Shown here piece by piece: positions 16,785 to 25,738 of a DNA stretch of 64,000 nt. Below the pieces are notes generated by a model that did not search any database, was not told the DNA's origin, and saw only the letters and a program-made list of their open reading frames with translations. Source of the stretch: Aldehydirespirator sp965200005 (GTDB lineage: Bacteria > Actinomycetota > Acidimicrobiia > Acidimicrobiales > Aldehydirespiratoraceae); assembly GCA_965200005.1 (NCBI GenBank), contig OZ241331.1:1426001-1490000 (forward strand), written 5' to 3'. A program made the position numbers and the translations under genes. How positions within the stretch are numbered: position 1 is the first letter of the stretch; the number at the start of each line of letters is the position of its first letter.

Positions 16785-17846
16785 ATGGACTTGGACACCA
16801 CAATTGGAAACATCAAGCCGGTCGATCAAGCCGCTGTGGCTCAAGCCGTCGAGCGCCAGCAGCTACTCACGAAGCCTGCGGGAAGCCTCGGACGTCTCGA
16901 AGATGTCGCCGCACGAGTCGCGGGCATCGTTGGTACTGAACGCCCCACAATCCGCAACGCCGCCGTGATAGTCGCAGCCGCCGATCACGGAGTGACACGA
17001 CAGCGTGTAACCGGCTACCCGAGCGATGTCACGGCTCAGATGGTGCTGAACTTCCTTGCGGGGGGAGCAGCCATAAGCGTCATGTGCCGTGAACTCGGCG
17101 TGCGACAGGTGATCGTCGATGCAGGTGTAGCCGCTGACTTGCCCGAGCATCCTGATCTTCGCTCTGTCAAGGTTGAACGAGGAACTGCCGACATCAGCGT
17201 CGGCCCGGCCATGACACGAGGTCAAGCGCGGCAATGCCTCGAAGCTGGTATTTCGCTGGCCGCTGAACTCGTGGCCGACGGTGTCGACTTGATCGCCACC
17301 GGCGAGATGGGCATCGGCAACACCACTGCGTCAGCAGCCATCACAGCTGCTGTGACAGGCCTTCCCCCCGAGCAGGCCACCGGTGAAGGAACCGGGCGAA
17401 CACCTGCTGAGTTGCGATCAAAGATTGAGGTCGTACGAACCGCCCTGGAAGTCAATGATCCTGATCCGAGCGACGGCATTGATGTGCTCTCCAAAGTTGG
17501 CGGCTTCGAGATTGGTGTGCTCGCGGGCGTCGTCTTGGGCACGGCTGCACATCGGCGTGTGGTGGTTCTGGACGGCTTCATTTCCACCGCCGCGGCTCTG
17601 GTGGCTTGCACGCTCTGCCCGCACGCCAGCGAATACATGGTTTCGTCCCATGTCTCAGCCGAGCGTGGACACCGCTCGGCACTCGCGCACTTGAACCAAG
17701 TCCCGCTGCTCGACCTTGAGATGAGACTGGGTGAGGGGACAGGAGCGGTGTTGGCGATCCCGATCATCAGGTGCGCGGCTGCGACGCTGTCGGAGATGGC
17801 GACATTCGCTGAGGCGGGCGTGTCTGAGGGCGAACTGACTGTGTGA
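16785..17846 (+). CDS. cobT: nicotinate-nucleotide-dimethylbenzimidazole phosphoribosyltransferase
   Basis: A 353-residue CobT that makes alpha-ribazole 5'-phosphate from nicotinate mononucleotide and dimethylbenzimidazole, for the lower ligand of cobalamin. Visible family features: LTKPAGSLGRLEDVA, VAAADHGVTRQRVTGYP (the His-Gly region), GEMGIGNTTASAAI, the segment DVLSKVGGFEIGVLAG, and the C-terminal catalytic Glu in LRLGEGTGA (seen as MRLGEGTGAVLA). GAGGA precedes the ATG at 16785. It overlaps cobS by four bases (GTGA), so the two are coupled. No cobalamin riboswitch was recognised in the 70-bp gap upstream. Confidence 0.95.
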   Translation: MDLDTTIGNIKPVDQAAVAQAVERQQLLTKPAGSLGRLEDVAARVAGIVGTERPTIRNAAVIVAAADHGVTRQRVTGYPSDVTAQMVLNFLAGGAAISVMCRELGVRQVIVDAGVAADLPEHPDLRSVKVERGTADISVGPAMTRGQARQCLEAGISLAAELVADGVDLIATGEMGIGNTTASAAITAAVTGLPPEQATGEGTGRTPAELRSKIEVVRTALEVNDPDPSDGIDVLSKVGGFEIGVLAGVVLGTAAHRRVVVLDGFISTAAALVACTLCPHASEYMVSSHVSAERGHRSALAHLNQVPLLDLEMRLGEGTGAVLAIPIIRCAAATLSEMATFAEAGVSEGELTV

Positions 17847-18679
17847 AGGGGCTCGTTGACGCCATCGGCTTCCTGACGATCGTCCCAGTCGGGAGCCGGT
17901 CCTCAAGCGACTCGAAGGATCTTTCGACAGCAAAGAGTTGGTTCGGTGTTGTCGGCCTGCTCCTTGGTGCCGCTCTCGCACTGGCTGACCTGCTTCTGAG
18001 TGTGGGCTTCGGGCTGTCTGGCGATGACGGTGGACAGTCACCATTAAACGCTGCGCTACCACTCACGGCGACACTGCTAGTTGGGCTGCTGGTTGTGCTG
18101 ACTCGGGCACTTCATCTCGATGGGTTCATGGATTGTTGTGACGGTCTGTTTGGTAGTTCTGACCGCAAACGCCGTCTTGAGATCATGCGAGACCCTCGGG
18201 TGGGAGCGTTCGCCGTCGTCGGGGTCGTCGTCCTGTTGATGCTCAAAGTCACCGCGATCATTGCCCTGCCACAATCAAGTCGAGTCTGGGTGCTACTGGT
18301 GTTCCCTTGCGTGTCTCGTTGCTCAATGTTTCTGGCTATGGAGAGCTTTAACTATGTGCGGCCATGGGGCACAGGCACAGCGTTTGTTCGACCTGCTTCA
18401 ATGCGTCAACGTTTAGCAGTAGGGCTCGTGGTGTTGACAGTTTCAGTGCTGTTTGGTGGCCTAGGTGGAATTGTGCTGCTCGCAGTGGGCTGTTCGGTAG
18501 CGCTCGTTATCGGACAGTGTGCCAAGCGGCTGCTCGGAGGCCTGACCGGTGATGTTTACGGTGCCATCAATGAGATCGCCGAGGTCTTGGTGTTGGTGGT
18601 CGCAGCCGTCTTGTCACTGTCGACTTTGTCATTTGCGGTGGACTACTTGTCGGTTGAGCCAATCATGACGTTGTGGTGA
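17843..18679 (+). CDS. cobS: adenosylcobinamide-GDP ribazoletransferase
   Basis: A 278-residue integral membrane enzyme that joins adenosylcobinamide-GDP to alpha-ribazole (or its phosphate), the last step of cobalamin assembly. The conserved N-terminal segment FLTIVPVG and the metal-binding region LHLDGFMDCCDGLFGSSDR with KRRLEIMRDPRVGAF are clear. Several hydrophobic segments follow (VVGVVVLLMLKVTAII, LAVGLVVLTVSVLFGGLGG, VLVLVVAAVLSLSTL). It starts at a GTG inside the cobT stop and its last 37 bp overlap the end of cobU on the other strand. Confidence 0.93.
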   Translation: MKGLVDAIGFLTIVPVGSRSSSDSKDLSTAKSWFGVVGLLLGAALALADLLLSVGFGLSGDDGGQSPLNAALPLTATLLVGLLVVLTRALHLDGFMDCCDGLFGSSDRKRRLEIMRDPRVGAFAVVGVVVLLMLKVTAIIALPQSSRVWVLLVFPCVSRCSMFLAMESFNYVRPWGTGTAFVRPASMRQRLAVGLVVLTVSVLFGGLGGIVLLAVGCSVALVIGQCAKRLLGGLTGDVYGAINEIAEVLVLVVAAVLSLSTLSFAVDYLSVEPIMTLW

Positions 18680-19236
18680 GGATCAAGTGTGCTCCTCGCA
18701 CCAAGTGCCTTGACTTCAAGTGCTAATCCCGCCACGGCTAGGAACACTCGATCCGCACGGCTTGCGATTATTTGATTCACGCGACCTAGTGCATCGCGAT
18801 ACACCCGACCCAACGATGTTGCCGGCACTATGCCTTGACCGACTTCGTTACTAACGACAATCCAGGACGCGTTCGAGCATTCAAACACGTCAAGCAACGC
18901 CTTCGCAGCCATAACTGCTTGATGTTCACGATCTTCATCTGAATCTAAGTCAAGTATCAGGTTGCTCACCCAGAGTGTGAGACAATCGATCAAGCAAATG
19001 TCATAGCCACTCAATGTGCTGTTGAGAGATGACGCCAGCGCCCGGGGTGCTTCAAGCGTGTCCCAATCGGGCGGCCGGCGCTCACGATGTTTAGCAATGC
19101 GCACCCTCATCTCGTCATCGCCGGGTTCGGCCGTTGCCACATACAGGACTCGTGTTCCGTGGCTCGCCAAACCCTCAGCCAGCGTGCTCTTGCCGGAGCG
19201 GGCACCACCAACAATCAGCGTCAGAGTCTTAGGCAC
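18643..19236 (-). CDS. cobU: adenosylcobinamide kinase / guanylyltransferase
   Basis: A 197-residue bifunctional enzyme that phosphorylates adenosylcobinamide and transfers GMP to it, making the substrate for CobS. Walker A is GGARSGKSTLAEGL. Further family motifs are VLYVATAEPGDDEMRVRIAK, HRERRPPDWDTLEAP (catalytic His region), IDCLTLWVSNL and VSNEVGQGIVPATSLGR. It is convergent with cobS and the two overlap at their ends, an arrangement that can give antisense transcript overlap. The 5' end lies close to the divergent SDR gene. Confidence 0.94.
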   Translation of the reverse strand: MPKTLTLIVGGARSGKSTLAEGLASHGTRVLYVATAEPGDDEMRVRIAKHRERRPPDWDTLEAPRALASSLNSTLSGYDICLIDCLTLWVSNLILDLDSDEDREHQAVMAAKALLDVFECSNASWIVVSNEVGQGIVPATSLGRVYRDALGRVNQIIASRADRVFLAVAGLALEVKALGARSTLDPHHNVMIGSTDK

Positions 19237-19290
19237 AGGGTTCCTTGGCTGCGAGACTGCGACACTAACAGTCGCTGGGGAGGTGCCCTG

Positions 19291-20082
19291 ATGATCCTTG
19301 AAGGACGAACTGTGCTGGTAGTTGGTGTCGGGCCGGGCCTTGGGGCGAGTTGTGCTCGCCTCGCTCTACGAGACGGCGCCAATGTGGCAGTCATGGCTCG
19401 CAACGCAGACCGACTTGAAGCAACGGCCAATGACCTCGACCCGAGCGGCGAGCGTGTACTCGCTTGTGCAGGGGACATCACCAACCAGGAGCAGTGCAGT
19501 GCTGCTGCGGACGCTGCGGCGCAACGATTCGGGGCGCTGCATGCGGTGATCAACGTAGCAGCGCTTGACACTAGGCACGGGCCCTTCGAATCCCTTAGCG
19601 ACGACGACTGGACGGCCAACCTGACCGTCAACGTGTTGGGAGCCGTGCATGTGGTACGTGCCGTGACACCTCATCTGCGAGCCGCAGGAGGCGGTTCGGT
19701 GGTGCTGATTGGATCCCAGGCCTCAATGCGACCTGTTGCTGTATTCCCTCAGAGTGCCTACGGGGCAGCCAAGTCGGCGCTGTTGTCGCTGGCTCGTGAC
19801 ATGGCAGCCGAGCTTGGGCCCTCGGGTATCCGGGTCAACACGGTTGTGCCCAGTTGGATGTGGGGGCCAAACGTTGAGTTCTATTGCAAATGGCAGGCCG
19901 GCGAACGTGGCATCACCACCGAGGAGATGAAGCAGGAGATTGCTTCGAACATGGCACTGCGTGAAATGCCTGACGACTCTGATGTGGCCGAGGCAGCAGT
20001 GTTCTTTGCATCGGAGCGAGCCCGCATGATCACTGGCCAGTCGCTGCTGGTGAACGCCGGGGACTTCTACCCGGTGGCCTGA
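19291..20082 (+). CDS. SDR-family oxidoreductase
   Basis: A 263-residue short-chain dehydrogenase/reductase. Cofactor motif VVGVGPGLGASCARLA (a TGxxxGxG variant), CAGDITN acidic turn, NVAALD in place of NNAG, catalytic Ser in VLIGSQAS, and the YGAAKSA pair (Tyr and Lys). The C-terminus ITGQSLLVNAGDFYPV is typical of the classical type. ATG at 19291 is chosen because GGGGAGG lies 9 bases upstream and the domain begins there; a longer frame from 19087 overlaps cobU and looks unnatural. The substrate is unknown. Confidence 0.9.
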   Translation: MILEGRTVLVVGVGPGLGASCARLALRDGANVAVMARNADRLEATANDLDPSGERVLACAGDITNQEQCSAAADAAAQRFGALHAVINVAALDTRHGPFESLSDDDWTANLTVNVLGAVHVVRAVTPHLRAAGGGSVVLIGSQASMRPVAVFPQSAYGAAKSALLSLARDMAAELGPSGIRVNTVVPSWMWGPNVEFYCKWQAGERGITTEEMKQEIASNMALREMPDDSDVAEAAVFFASERARMITGQSLLVNAGDFYPVA

Positions 20083-20137
20083 GTTTCCGGCCAACGCCGC
20101 AACTCGAGCCAACCCTCGACCACAGAGCATTACACGG

Positions 20138-20857
20138 GTGTCCCCAGCGAGCGGGCAGCCGGCTGCTTGGTTGCGTGACGCAGTCGTGGTGTTTGCGGGA
20201 TTCCCTGCCCTCGCCGGATTAACCCTCGAGGTAGATCGTGGCGAGGTCGTGCTATTGCGAGGAGCCAACGGCGCGGGCAAGTCAACTTTGTTGCACTTGT
20301 GTGCCGGCCTGCTGCGCTTGTCATCGGGCAGCGGGCGGATCTTGGGCTGCGATCTCGCTACGAGCAGGGCAGAGGTGCGCAGGAGGGTTGGGCTGCTTGG
20401 ACATGACAGCGGCCTCTACGGCGAGTTGAGCGCAGCCGAGAACCTGCGCTTCTGGGCTCAAGCAGCCCGTCTAGTCGACTCCGGTAGCCGTAGCGGTTCC
20501 GCGGCCCAAATGACCCAGATCGATGGCGCGCTCGAGCGGCTCGGATTGCCCGAACGGTTGTGGGATGTGCCGGTTGCGAGCCTGTCAGAAGGTCAACGAC
20601 GCAGGGTTGCGATGGCCGCGATCGTGTTGCGCCGCCCCGAGTTGTGGCTGCTCGATGAACCCTTTGCCGGTCTCGACGGCGATGGTCGCAGCATTGTGGA
20701 TGATCTGATCGCAACAGCCTCCGCGTCCGGCGCAACCGTGATTCTGGCCGCTCATGAACACGTGCCCGAGGCCACTTTCGGCGCTCGAGAAGTCACGCTC
20801 GCAGGTGGCATGTGTGCCGCCGGGCAAGCCCACCCAATGCAGGCGAGCATCACATGA
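20138..20857 (+). CDS. ccmA: heme exporter ATP-binding protein CcmA
   Basis: A 239-residue ABC ATPase, the first gene of a System I cytochrome c maturation operon. Walker A is LLRGANGAGKSTLLHL, signature SLSEGQRRRVAMA, Walker B ELWLLDEPFAGLD and the switch His in ILAAHEH. CcmA works with CcmB and CcmC, releasing holo-CcmE (heme chaperone) using ATP. The start is a GTG (SPASGQPAAWL). Its stop overlaps ccmB (ATGA). The identity as CcmA rests mainly on its place before ccmB-ccmC. Confidence 0.92.
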   Translation: MSPASGQPAAWLRDAVVVFAGFPALAGLTLEVDRGEVVLLRGANGAGKSTLLHLCAGLLRLSSGSGRILGCDLATSRAEVRRRVGLLGHDSGLYGELSAAENLRFWAQAARLVDSGSRSGSAAQMTQIDGALERLGLPERLWDVPVASLSEGQRRRVAMAAIVLRRPELWLLDEPFAGLDGDGRSIVDDLIATASASGATVILAAHEHVPEATFGAREVTLAGGMCAAGQAHPMQASIT

Positions 20858-21555
20858 GCGGCGGGGTGTGGAGCTTGGTTCGTGAGTCGAGTGGAGATGC
20901 GTGGCTGATTGCCAGAAAGGACTTACAAATCGAGTGGCGTGCCCGCACGACGATAGGTCAGGTCGCTCCCTTCACGTTGCTCGTGCTGGTGCTGTTCGGG
21001 TTCGCGCTAAGTGCAAACCGGCCAGCGTTGCGCCTTGCAACACCAGGCCTGCTGTGGATGACCGTGTTGTTTGCCACCGTTGTGGCGGTGCAGCGCTCAT
21101 CCGCGGTGGAGTTCGCCAGCGGTGCGCGCCGACTCGTGCTGCTAAGCGGCATGACTCCGGGTGCTGCATTCATCGGCAAGGCAATGGCCGTTGCGGCCCA
21201 GCTGCTCGTAGTCGAGGCGTTGTTGGTGCCTGGCGTGATGCTGCTGTATGGGGCGCAGATCGACTCGGTAGCGCTCGTGGTAGTGGCGTGTTTGGCGGCA
21301 ACGGTAGGTCTGGCAGCCGCAGGTAGCCTGCTCGGTGCTGTGGTAGCGGGAGTTCGAGCCCAACAGGCACTCCTGGGTGTTCTGCTGCTACCTGTTGTTG
21401 CCCCTGTTTTGATTGCTGCAACCAGGGCCTTTGAAGATGCGACAGATGTTGCGGCTGTGAATGGCTGGTCTTGGGTTGGCTTACTTGGTGGCTTCGCGGC
21501 CATCAACATGGCGCTGGGCGCAGCCGTCTATGGCGTGTTGTTGCACGACTCTTGA
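20854..21555 (+). CDS. ccmB: heme exporter membrane protein CcmB
   Basis: A 233-residue polytopic membrane protein with about six hydrophobic segments. Family features are the N-terminal AWLIARKDLQIEWRARTT and the conserved SSAVEFASGARRLVLLSGMT. It is the permease-like partner of CcmA. The start is the ATG overlapping the ccmA stop. The stop codon lies within a 19-bp perfect tandem duplication (21547-21584). Confidence 0.9.
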   Translation: MSGGVWSLVRESSGDAWLIARKDLQIEWRARTTIGQVAPFTLLVLVLFGFALSANRPALRLATPGLLWMTVLFATVVAVQRSSAVEFASGARRLVLLSGMTPGAAFIGKAMAVAAQLLVVEALLVPGVMLLYGAQIDSVALVVVACLAATVGLAAAGSLLGAVVAGVRAQQALLGVLLLPVVAPVLIAATRAFEDATDVAAVNGWSWVGLLGGFAAINMALGAAVYGVLLHDS

Positions 21556-21584
21556 AGTGACGCTGGACTCTTGAAGTGACGCTG
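21547..21584 (+). repeat. 19-bp tandem duplication spanning the ccmB stop codon
   Basis: GACTCTTGAAGTGACGCTG occurs twice in tandem (21547-21565, 21566-21584). The first copy holds the ccmB stop (TGA at 21553-21555). It lengthens the ccmB-ccmC gap to 40 bp, while most other genes in this operon overlap. Confidence 0.95.
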
Positions 21585-21595
21585 GATGACACGAA

Positions 21596-22375
21596 ATGAG
21601 CATGACCGGGGCCACAGTTATGAATGACACAGCGAGCATCACGGGTTTTCTCGGTGGGCCGCCGCGAACCGGATCTCGCTTCACGTTCTGGCTCGGAGCA
21701 GCCACTCTTGCGGGCTTTGCTGTTGTGGCGGCTCTGGGCTTGTTCGCTGTCGAGGCCGACGATGTCCAAGGCGATGCGGTGCGAATCATGTTCGTACACG
21801 TGCCCTCGGCACTCGGCGCCTATGCGGCGTTGACCCTTACGGCCGCAGGGTCGATCATGTGGCTCTGGAAGCGCTCCGTGTTTTGGGACATCGTCGCTCA
21901 TGCGGGTGCAGAAGTGGGCGTGCTCCTGTGTGGCTTGACGCTTCTCACAGGCATGTTGTGGGGACGCCCCACCTGGGGCACCTACTGGGAGTGGGGCGAT
22001 GTACGGCTCGTCACGACCCTGATCTTGTTTGTGGTGATGGTCGGCTATCTCTCGGTACATTCGGTCGGCGGCGACGAAGGCGAGGTCGCCACACGTGCAG
22101 CAGTCATCGGCCTCGTGGGAGCCGTCAACATCCCAATCGTCAACCGTTCGGTGAACTGGTGGGCCAACCGCACGCTGCACCAGCAGTCGTCGCTCACCGA
22201 CGGCAAACTCGAAGACCTGACACTGTTCACCTTGTTTCTTGCTCTTGTCGTGGCTGCGATGGCGATTGTTTGGCTAGTAGTTCATCGCTTCCGAGCGGGT
22301 TGGCTCGAACGAATGCTTGCTCGTCGTGAACTCGAGATGGCCGTCGAACTAAGACGCTCCGAGGTGCTGCGATGA
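21596..22375 (+). CDS. ccmC: heme exporter protein CcmC
   Basis: A 259-residue membrane protein that loads heme onto CcmE. It has six hydrophobic segments and the tryptophan-rich WWD-type loop GRPTWGTYWEWGDVRLVTT. The expected external histidines appear in IMFVHVPSALGAY and in LHQQSSL. ATG at 21596 is followed by a second in-frame ATG at 21602. The stop overlaps ccmD (ATGA). Confidence 0.93.
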   Translation: MSMTGATVMNDTASITGFLGGPPRTGSRFTFWLGAATLAGFAVVAALGLFAVEADDVQGDAVRIMFVHVPSALGAYAALTLTAAGSIMWLWKRSVFWDIVAHAGAEVGVLLCGLTLLTGMLWGRPTWGTYWEWGDVRLVTTLILFVVMVGYLSVHSVGGDEGEVATRAAVIGLVGAVNIPIVNRSVNWWANRTLHQQSSLTDGKLEDLTLFTLFLALVVAAMAIVWLVVHRFRAGWLERMLARRELEMAVELRRSEVLR

Positions 22376-22521
22376 CCCACCTCAGCTACATAGTCGGTGC
22401 CTGGGGTACGACGGTTGTCGCAGTTGGTTTGTATGCCTGGGCATTGCGGATGCGAGGACGTCGGGTGATGCGTCGCGTCAAGCGCATTCAAGCCGACGTC
22501 ACATCGGGTGATCGCCGGTGA
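22372..22521 (+). CDS. ccmD: heme exporter small subunit CcmD
   Basis: A 49-residue protein, MTHLSYIVGAWGTTVVAVGL at its start, with one transmembrane helix (YIVGAWGTTVVAVGLYAWAL) and a strongly basic cytoplasmic tail (RMRGRRVMRRVKRIQ). This is the standard form of CcmD, which stabilises the CcmABC-CcmE complex. Its ATG overlaps the ccmC stop and its TGA overlaps the GTG of ccmE, so it sits in the expected place and is translationally coupled on both sides. Confidence 0.9.
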   Translation: MTHLSYIVGAWGTTVVAVGLYAWALRMRGRRVMRRVKRIQADVTSGDRR

Positions 22522-23120
22522 CCGTGCGACCTCCATCGGATCAAGATGCTCCCGAGCGGTCACCTTCCGGTACTGCGCCCGAAGAAGCGGATCTTGCCCC
22601 AAGACTTCCCGGACGCAAGCCGAGGTCTGTCAAACGTTCACGCTGGACGGCCGCTGCAGTGGTCGTGGTCGTGTGCGTGACAGTCGGGTTGTTAATCAAC
22701 AACCTGCTCGGTGACGCAGCTCTGTTCTTCTACAACGCGGATGAAGCAGTAGAACGACGTGCCGAGCTCGGAGATCAACGCTTCCGCATCCAGGGAACAC
22801 CACTGGAGGAGGCAACAGAGACATTCGATGGAACCGGCTTGGTGCTGGCGTTTCAGATCGGCTTCGAAGGCACAGTTGTGAACGTGATTCACGCAGGCGA
22901 CCCGCCTGAGTTGTTCCAACCGGGTGTCCCCGTCGTACTTGAAGGCTCTTGGAGCCGAGCGTCGATTGGTGCGACCGGCGAGGCCGCAGTGGTCGCAGAC
23001 GATGGTGCCTGGGTCTTCCGCTCGGATCGGATGCTTGTCAAACACGACAACGAATACCGCAACCGAGACGATTACGACGAACGCATCAGCGAGGCAAACA
23101 CAGCAAACATTGAGTCGTAG
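22518..23120 (+). CDS. ccmE: cytochrome c maturation protein CcmE
   Basis: A 200-residue periplasmic-facing heme chaperone with one N-terminal membrane anchor (AAVVVVVCVTVGLLINNLLG) after a charged, proline-rich leader. The OB-fold core shows DQRFRIQGTPLEEATE and QIGFEGTVVNVIHAGDPPELF. The covalent heme-binding motif is VKHDNEY, with the His and a Tyr four residues on, so this is the His-type CcmE, not the Cys variant. The GTG start overlaps ccmD. Confidence 0.93.
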   Translation: MTVRPPSDQDAPERSPSGTAPEEADLAPRLPGRKPRSVKRSRWTAAAVVVVVCVTVGLLINNLLGDAALFFYNADEAVERRAELGDQRFRIQGTPLEEATETFDGTGLVLAFQIGFEGTVVNVIHAGDPPELFQPGVPVVLEGSWSRASIGATGEAAVVADDGAWVFRSDRMLVKHDNEYRNRDDYDERISEANTANIES

Positions 23121-23129
23121 CCTGCGGGG

Positions 23130-25133
23130 GTGACTAACGCCGCTGCTGGTTCGGCTGCCGTGGCGCTGGGCATGGCGGCCGCACTAGTTGGAGCCGTGAT
23201 CGTGGCTGCCGGACTGGCCGGACATCACCGGCGCTGGAGCCGGGACGCTCGCTGGGCCGTGTTGGTGATGGCAGCGGCCGCGCTAGCGGCAGTCATCGTG
23301 ATGGAACGGGCGCTGATCACCCGTGACTTCACGGTCGAGTTCGTTGCCAACAATGGCTCGACATCCACTCCCGCCGTGTTCAACGTGGCAACCCTGTGGT
23401 CGGCACTTGAGGGATCGATCCTGCTGTGGGTGCTGGTGCTGTGCGGCTACTCGACAGCTGTGGTTGTCAAGTTCCGCAAACAAGCCAGCGACCCGATGCT
23501 CGGCTGGGTGTTGCTGGTGATGTTCATCGTCAGCGCCTTCTTTTTTGCACTCATGGTCGGCCCCGCAGCACCATTCCGTGCCGTTGAAGTGCCGCCGGGC
23601 TATGACGGCCCGGGCCCCAACCCGTTGCTGCAGAACAACATTTTGATGGCGTTTCACCCGCCGATCCTTTACCTGGGGTATGTGGGTTTCACCGTGCCGT
23701 TCGCCTTTGCGATAGGGGCACTGGCAACCGGGCGGGTCGGCGAGGGCTGGCTCGTCGCTACCCGCCGCTGGACAGTGATCGCCTGGGGATGCCTCACGCT
23801 GGGAATCATCTTGGGTGCCTGGTGGAGCTATGAGACCCTTGGCTGGGGTGGCTACTGGGCCTGGGATCCAGTCGAGAACGCCTCGCTGCTGCCGTGGCTG
23901 ACCGGCACCGCATTCCTGCACTCAGTGATGGTGCAGGAGCGGCGAGGAATGCTTCGAGTCTGGAACCTGTCGCTCGTGATTGCCACGTTCTCACTAACGA
24001 TCCTGGGAACGTTCTTGACCCGCTCCGGCGTGTTGGACTCGGTTCACACGTTCACAGAGTCGGGGATCGGCCCGGCCATCTTGGGGTTCTTTGCGGTGAC
24101 AGTGGCTGTGTCGCTGGTGTTAATCGGCTGGCGTGGTGACCGGCTTCGCCCGACCGGTGCCATCGGTTCGCCTCTGTCTCGTGAAGCTTCGTTCCTGGTC
24201 AACAACGCCCTGTTTGCAGCGTTTGCTTTCGTGGTGTTGCTCGGGACTGTCTTCCCGCTAATCGTCGAGGCAATTGACGGTCGCACGATGTCGGTCGGGA
24301 ACCCCTATTTCGATCGGATGACCCGCCCGATCGGTCTGGCACTGCTGTTCCTGATGGCAGTTGCGCCGCTGTTGCCGTGGAGTGGCACGTCTGTGGAGCG
24401 CCTAAGCCAGCGACTGCTCGTACCTGCATGGTTTGGGGCTGCTGCGCTGGTCGTCGCTGCCATTTTCGGGGGTCATGGTTGGGCGTCGATGCTGGCGTTC
24501 GGGCTGGGTGGTTTCGCTGGCGGCGCAGCACTCAAGCAGCTGTCGTTGTCGGTTAAGCGCCACGGGCTGCGGGGCCTGATTGGACGCACCAACGGCGGGA
24601 TGATCGTGCATCTGGGTGTGGTGCTGATCGCCGTGGCACTAGCGGCCAGCCAGTCATATGTGCGTCAAGCGGAGTTCGATCTCGAGCCGGGCGAGTCGGC
24701 AGTCATTTCCGGTCACGAGATCCACTACGTCGGAGCGGCAGTGGTCACCTACAACAACCGCACCGAGCGTGCCGCCTATGTGCAGGTCGATGGCGGTACT
24801 ACATATGCACCGGCGATCGCCACCTATCCCTTTGCGGGTCGCACCATTGGCATCCCATCGGTGCGATCCAGCCTGCGTGACGATGTGGCACTGTCGGTGC
24901 TGTCGTTCCCCCAAGACACGACAAGCCCCCAGACGCCGGTGATCCTGCGAGTGACGGTGCAGCCGATGGTGGCCTGGCTTTGGCTAGGTGGCCTGGTCAT
25001 GGCGTTGGGCACGCTGCTGTCGCTCTTCGGGGGTGACAGGCGCACTCGACGTCGAGCTCAACAACACAGACTGGGCAGCGAAGACTCGGTGGCCAAGGCT
25101 CGAGCAACTGTTGTGAGTGGAGTCGAGCCGTGA
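23130..25133 (+). CDS. ccmF: heme lyase CcmF
   Basis: A 667-residue polytopic membrane protein of the heme-handling family; with CcmH it attaches heme to apocytochrome c. The WWD motif is unmistakable: ETLGWGGYWAWDPVENAS. Other conserved parts are NNILMAFHPPILYLGYVG (a heme-ligand His), AFLHSVMVQERRGML (His), FLTRSGVLDSVHTF (His) and, near the C-terminus, GGMIVHLGVVLIAVALAAS. Start is GTG 23130, 9 bp after ccmE. The stop overlaps ccmG. Confidence 0.95.
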   Translation: MTNAAAGSAAVALGMAAALVGAVIVAAGLAGHHRRWSRDARWAVLVMAAAALAAVIVMERALITRDFTVEFVANNGSTSTPAVFNVATLWSALEGSILLWVLVLCGYSTAVVVKFRKQASDPMLGWVLLVMFIVSAFFFALMVGPAAPFRAVEVPPGYDGPGPNPLLQNNILMAFHPPILYLGYVGFTVPFAFAIGALATGRVGEGWLVATRRWTVIAWGCLTLGIILGAWWSYETLGWGGYWAWDPVENASLLPWLTGTAFLHSVMVQERRGMLRVWNLSLVIATFSLTILGTFLTRSGVLDSVHTFTESGIGPAILGFFAVTVAVSLVLIGWRGDRLRPTGAIGSPLSREASFLVNNALFAAFAFVVLLGTVFPLIVEAIDGRTMSVGNPYFDRMTRPIGLALLFLMAVAPLLPWSGTSVERLSQRLLVPAWFGAAALVVAAIFGGHGWASMLAFGLGGFAGGAALKQLSLSVKRHGLRGLIGRTNGGMIVHLGVVLIAVALAASQSYVRQAEFDLEPGESAVISGHEIHYVGAAVVTYNNRTERAAYVQVDGGTTYAPAIATYPFAGRTIGIPSVRSSLRDDVALSVLSFPQDTTSPQTPVILRVTVQPMVAWLWLGGLVMALGTLLSLFGGDRRTRRRAQQHRLGSEDSVAKARATVVSGVEP

Positions 25134-25738
25134 GCGGCAGTGAACAATCTGCAGTCACTGGCTCGGCAGTCGAAGAGAGCGACGGCAAGACCAGCAACCG
25201 GCGCAGGCAGCGGGCGCTTTTGATCGTGTTGCCGGTGGCTGTCGTATTGGCGCTGTTTGTTCTGGTTCTGGCAACACGAGACAGTGCCTCACAACGCCGA
25301 GCTTCGAGTGCTCTGCTTGGCGAACTCGCGCCCGCGATTATGGGTACCACTACTACCGGTGAGCACTTCGACCTGGACTCATGGCGGGGCCGGTGGGTGC
25401 TTGTCAACTTCTTCTCTTCAACCTGCGTGCCTTGCATTATTGAGCACCCAGAGCTAGTCGACTTCCACGAGAAGCACACGGAGACGGGTGATGCCCGATT
25501 GGTGTCGGTCGTCTTTGATGACAGCGTGACCAACATCAAGCGGTTCTTTGAGACCCACGGAGGCGACTGGCCAGTCGTTGCTGATGGCGCTACTGCTGCA
25601 GCAGTTGGCTACGGCGTGACCGGCGTACCCGAGTCGTACCTGGTGGCGCCCTCGGGTGTTGTCGTCTGGAAACAACTTGGCGGGGTTACGGCGGCTGGCA
25701 TCAATGAGGTGATCGATCAGTTCAGCCAAGCAACATGA
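25130..25738 (+). CDS. ccmG: thiol-disulfide interchange protein CcmG/DsbE-like
   Basis: A 202-residue membrane-anchored thioredoxin-fold protein. The anchor is LLIVLPVAVVLALFVLVLA after a charged N-terminus. The active site is NFFSSTCVPCIIEHPEL with a CVPC motif, and the cis-Pro loop is VTGVPESYLVAP. It should keep CcmH and the apocytochrome CXXCH thiols reduced. GTG start overlaps the ccmF stop; its stop overlaps the next gene. Confidence 0.9.
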   Translation: MSGSEQSAVTGSAVEESDGKTSNRRRQRALLIVLPVAVVLALFVLVLATRDSASQRRASSALLGELAPAIMGTTTTGEHFDLDSWRGRWVLVNFFSSTCVPCIIEHPELVDFHEKHTETGDARLVSVVFDDSVTNIKRFFETHGGDWPVVADGATAAAVGYGVTGVPESYLVAPSGVVVWKQLGGVTAAGINEVIDQFSQAT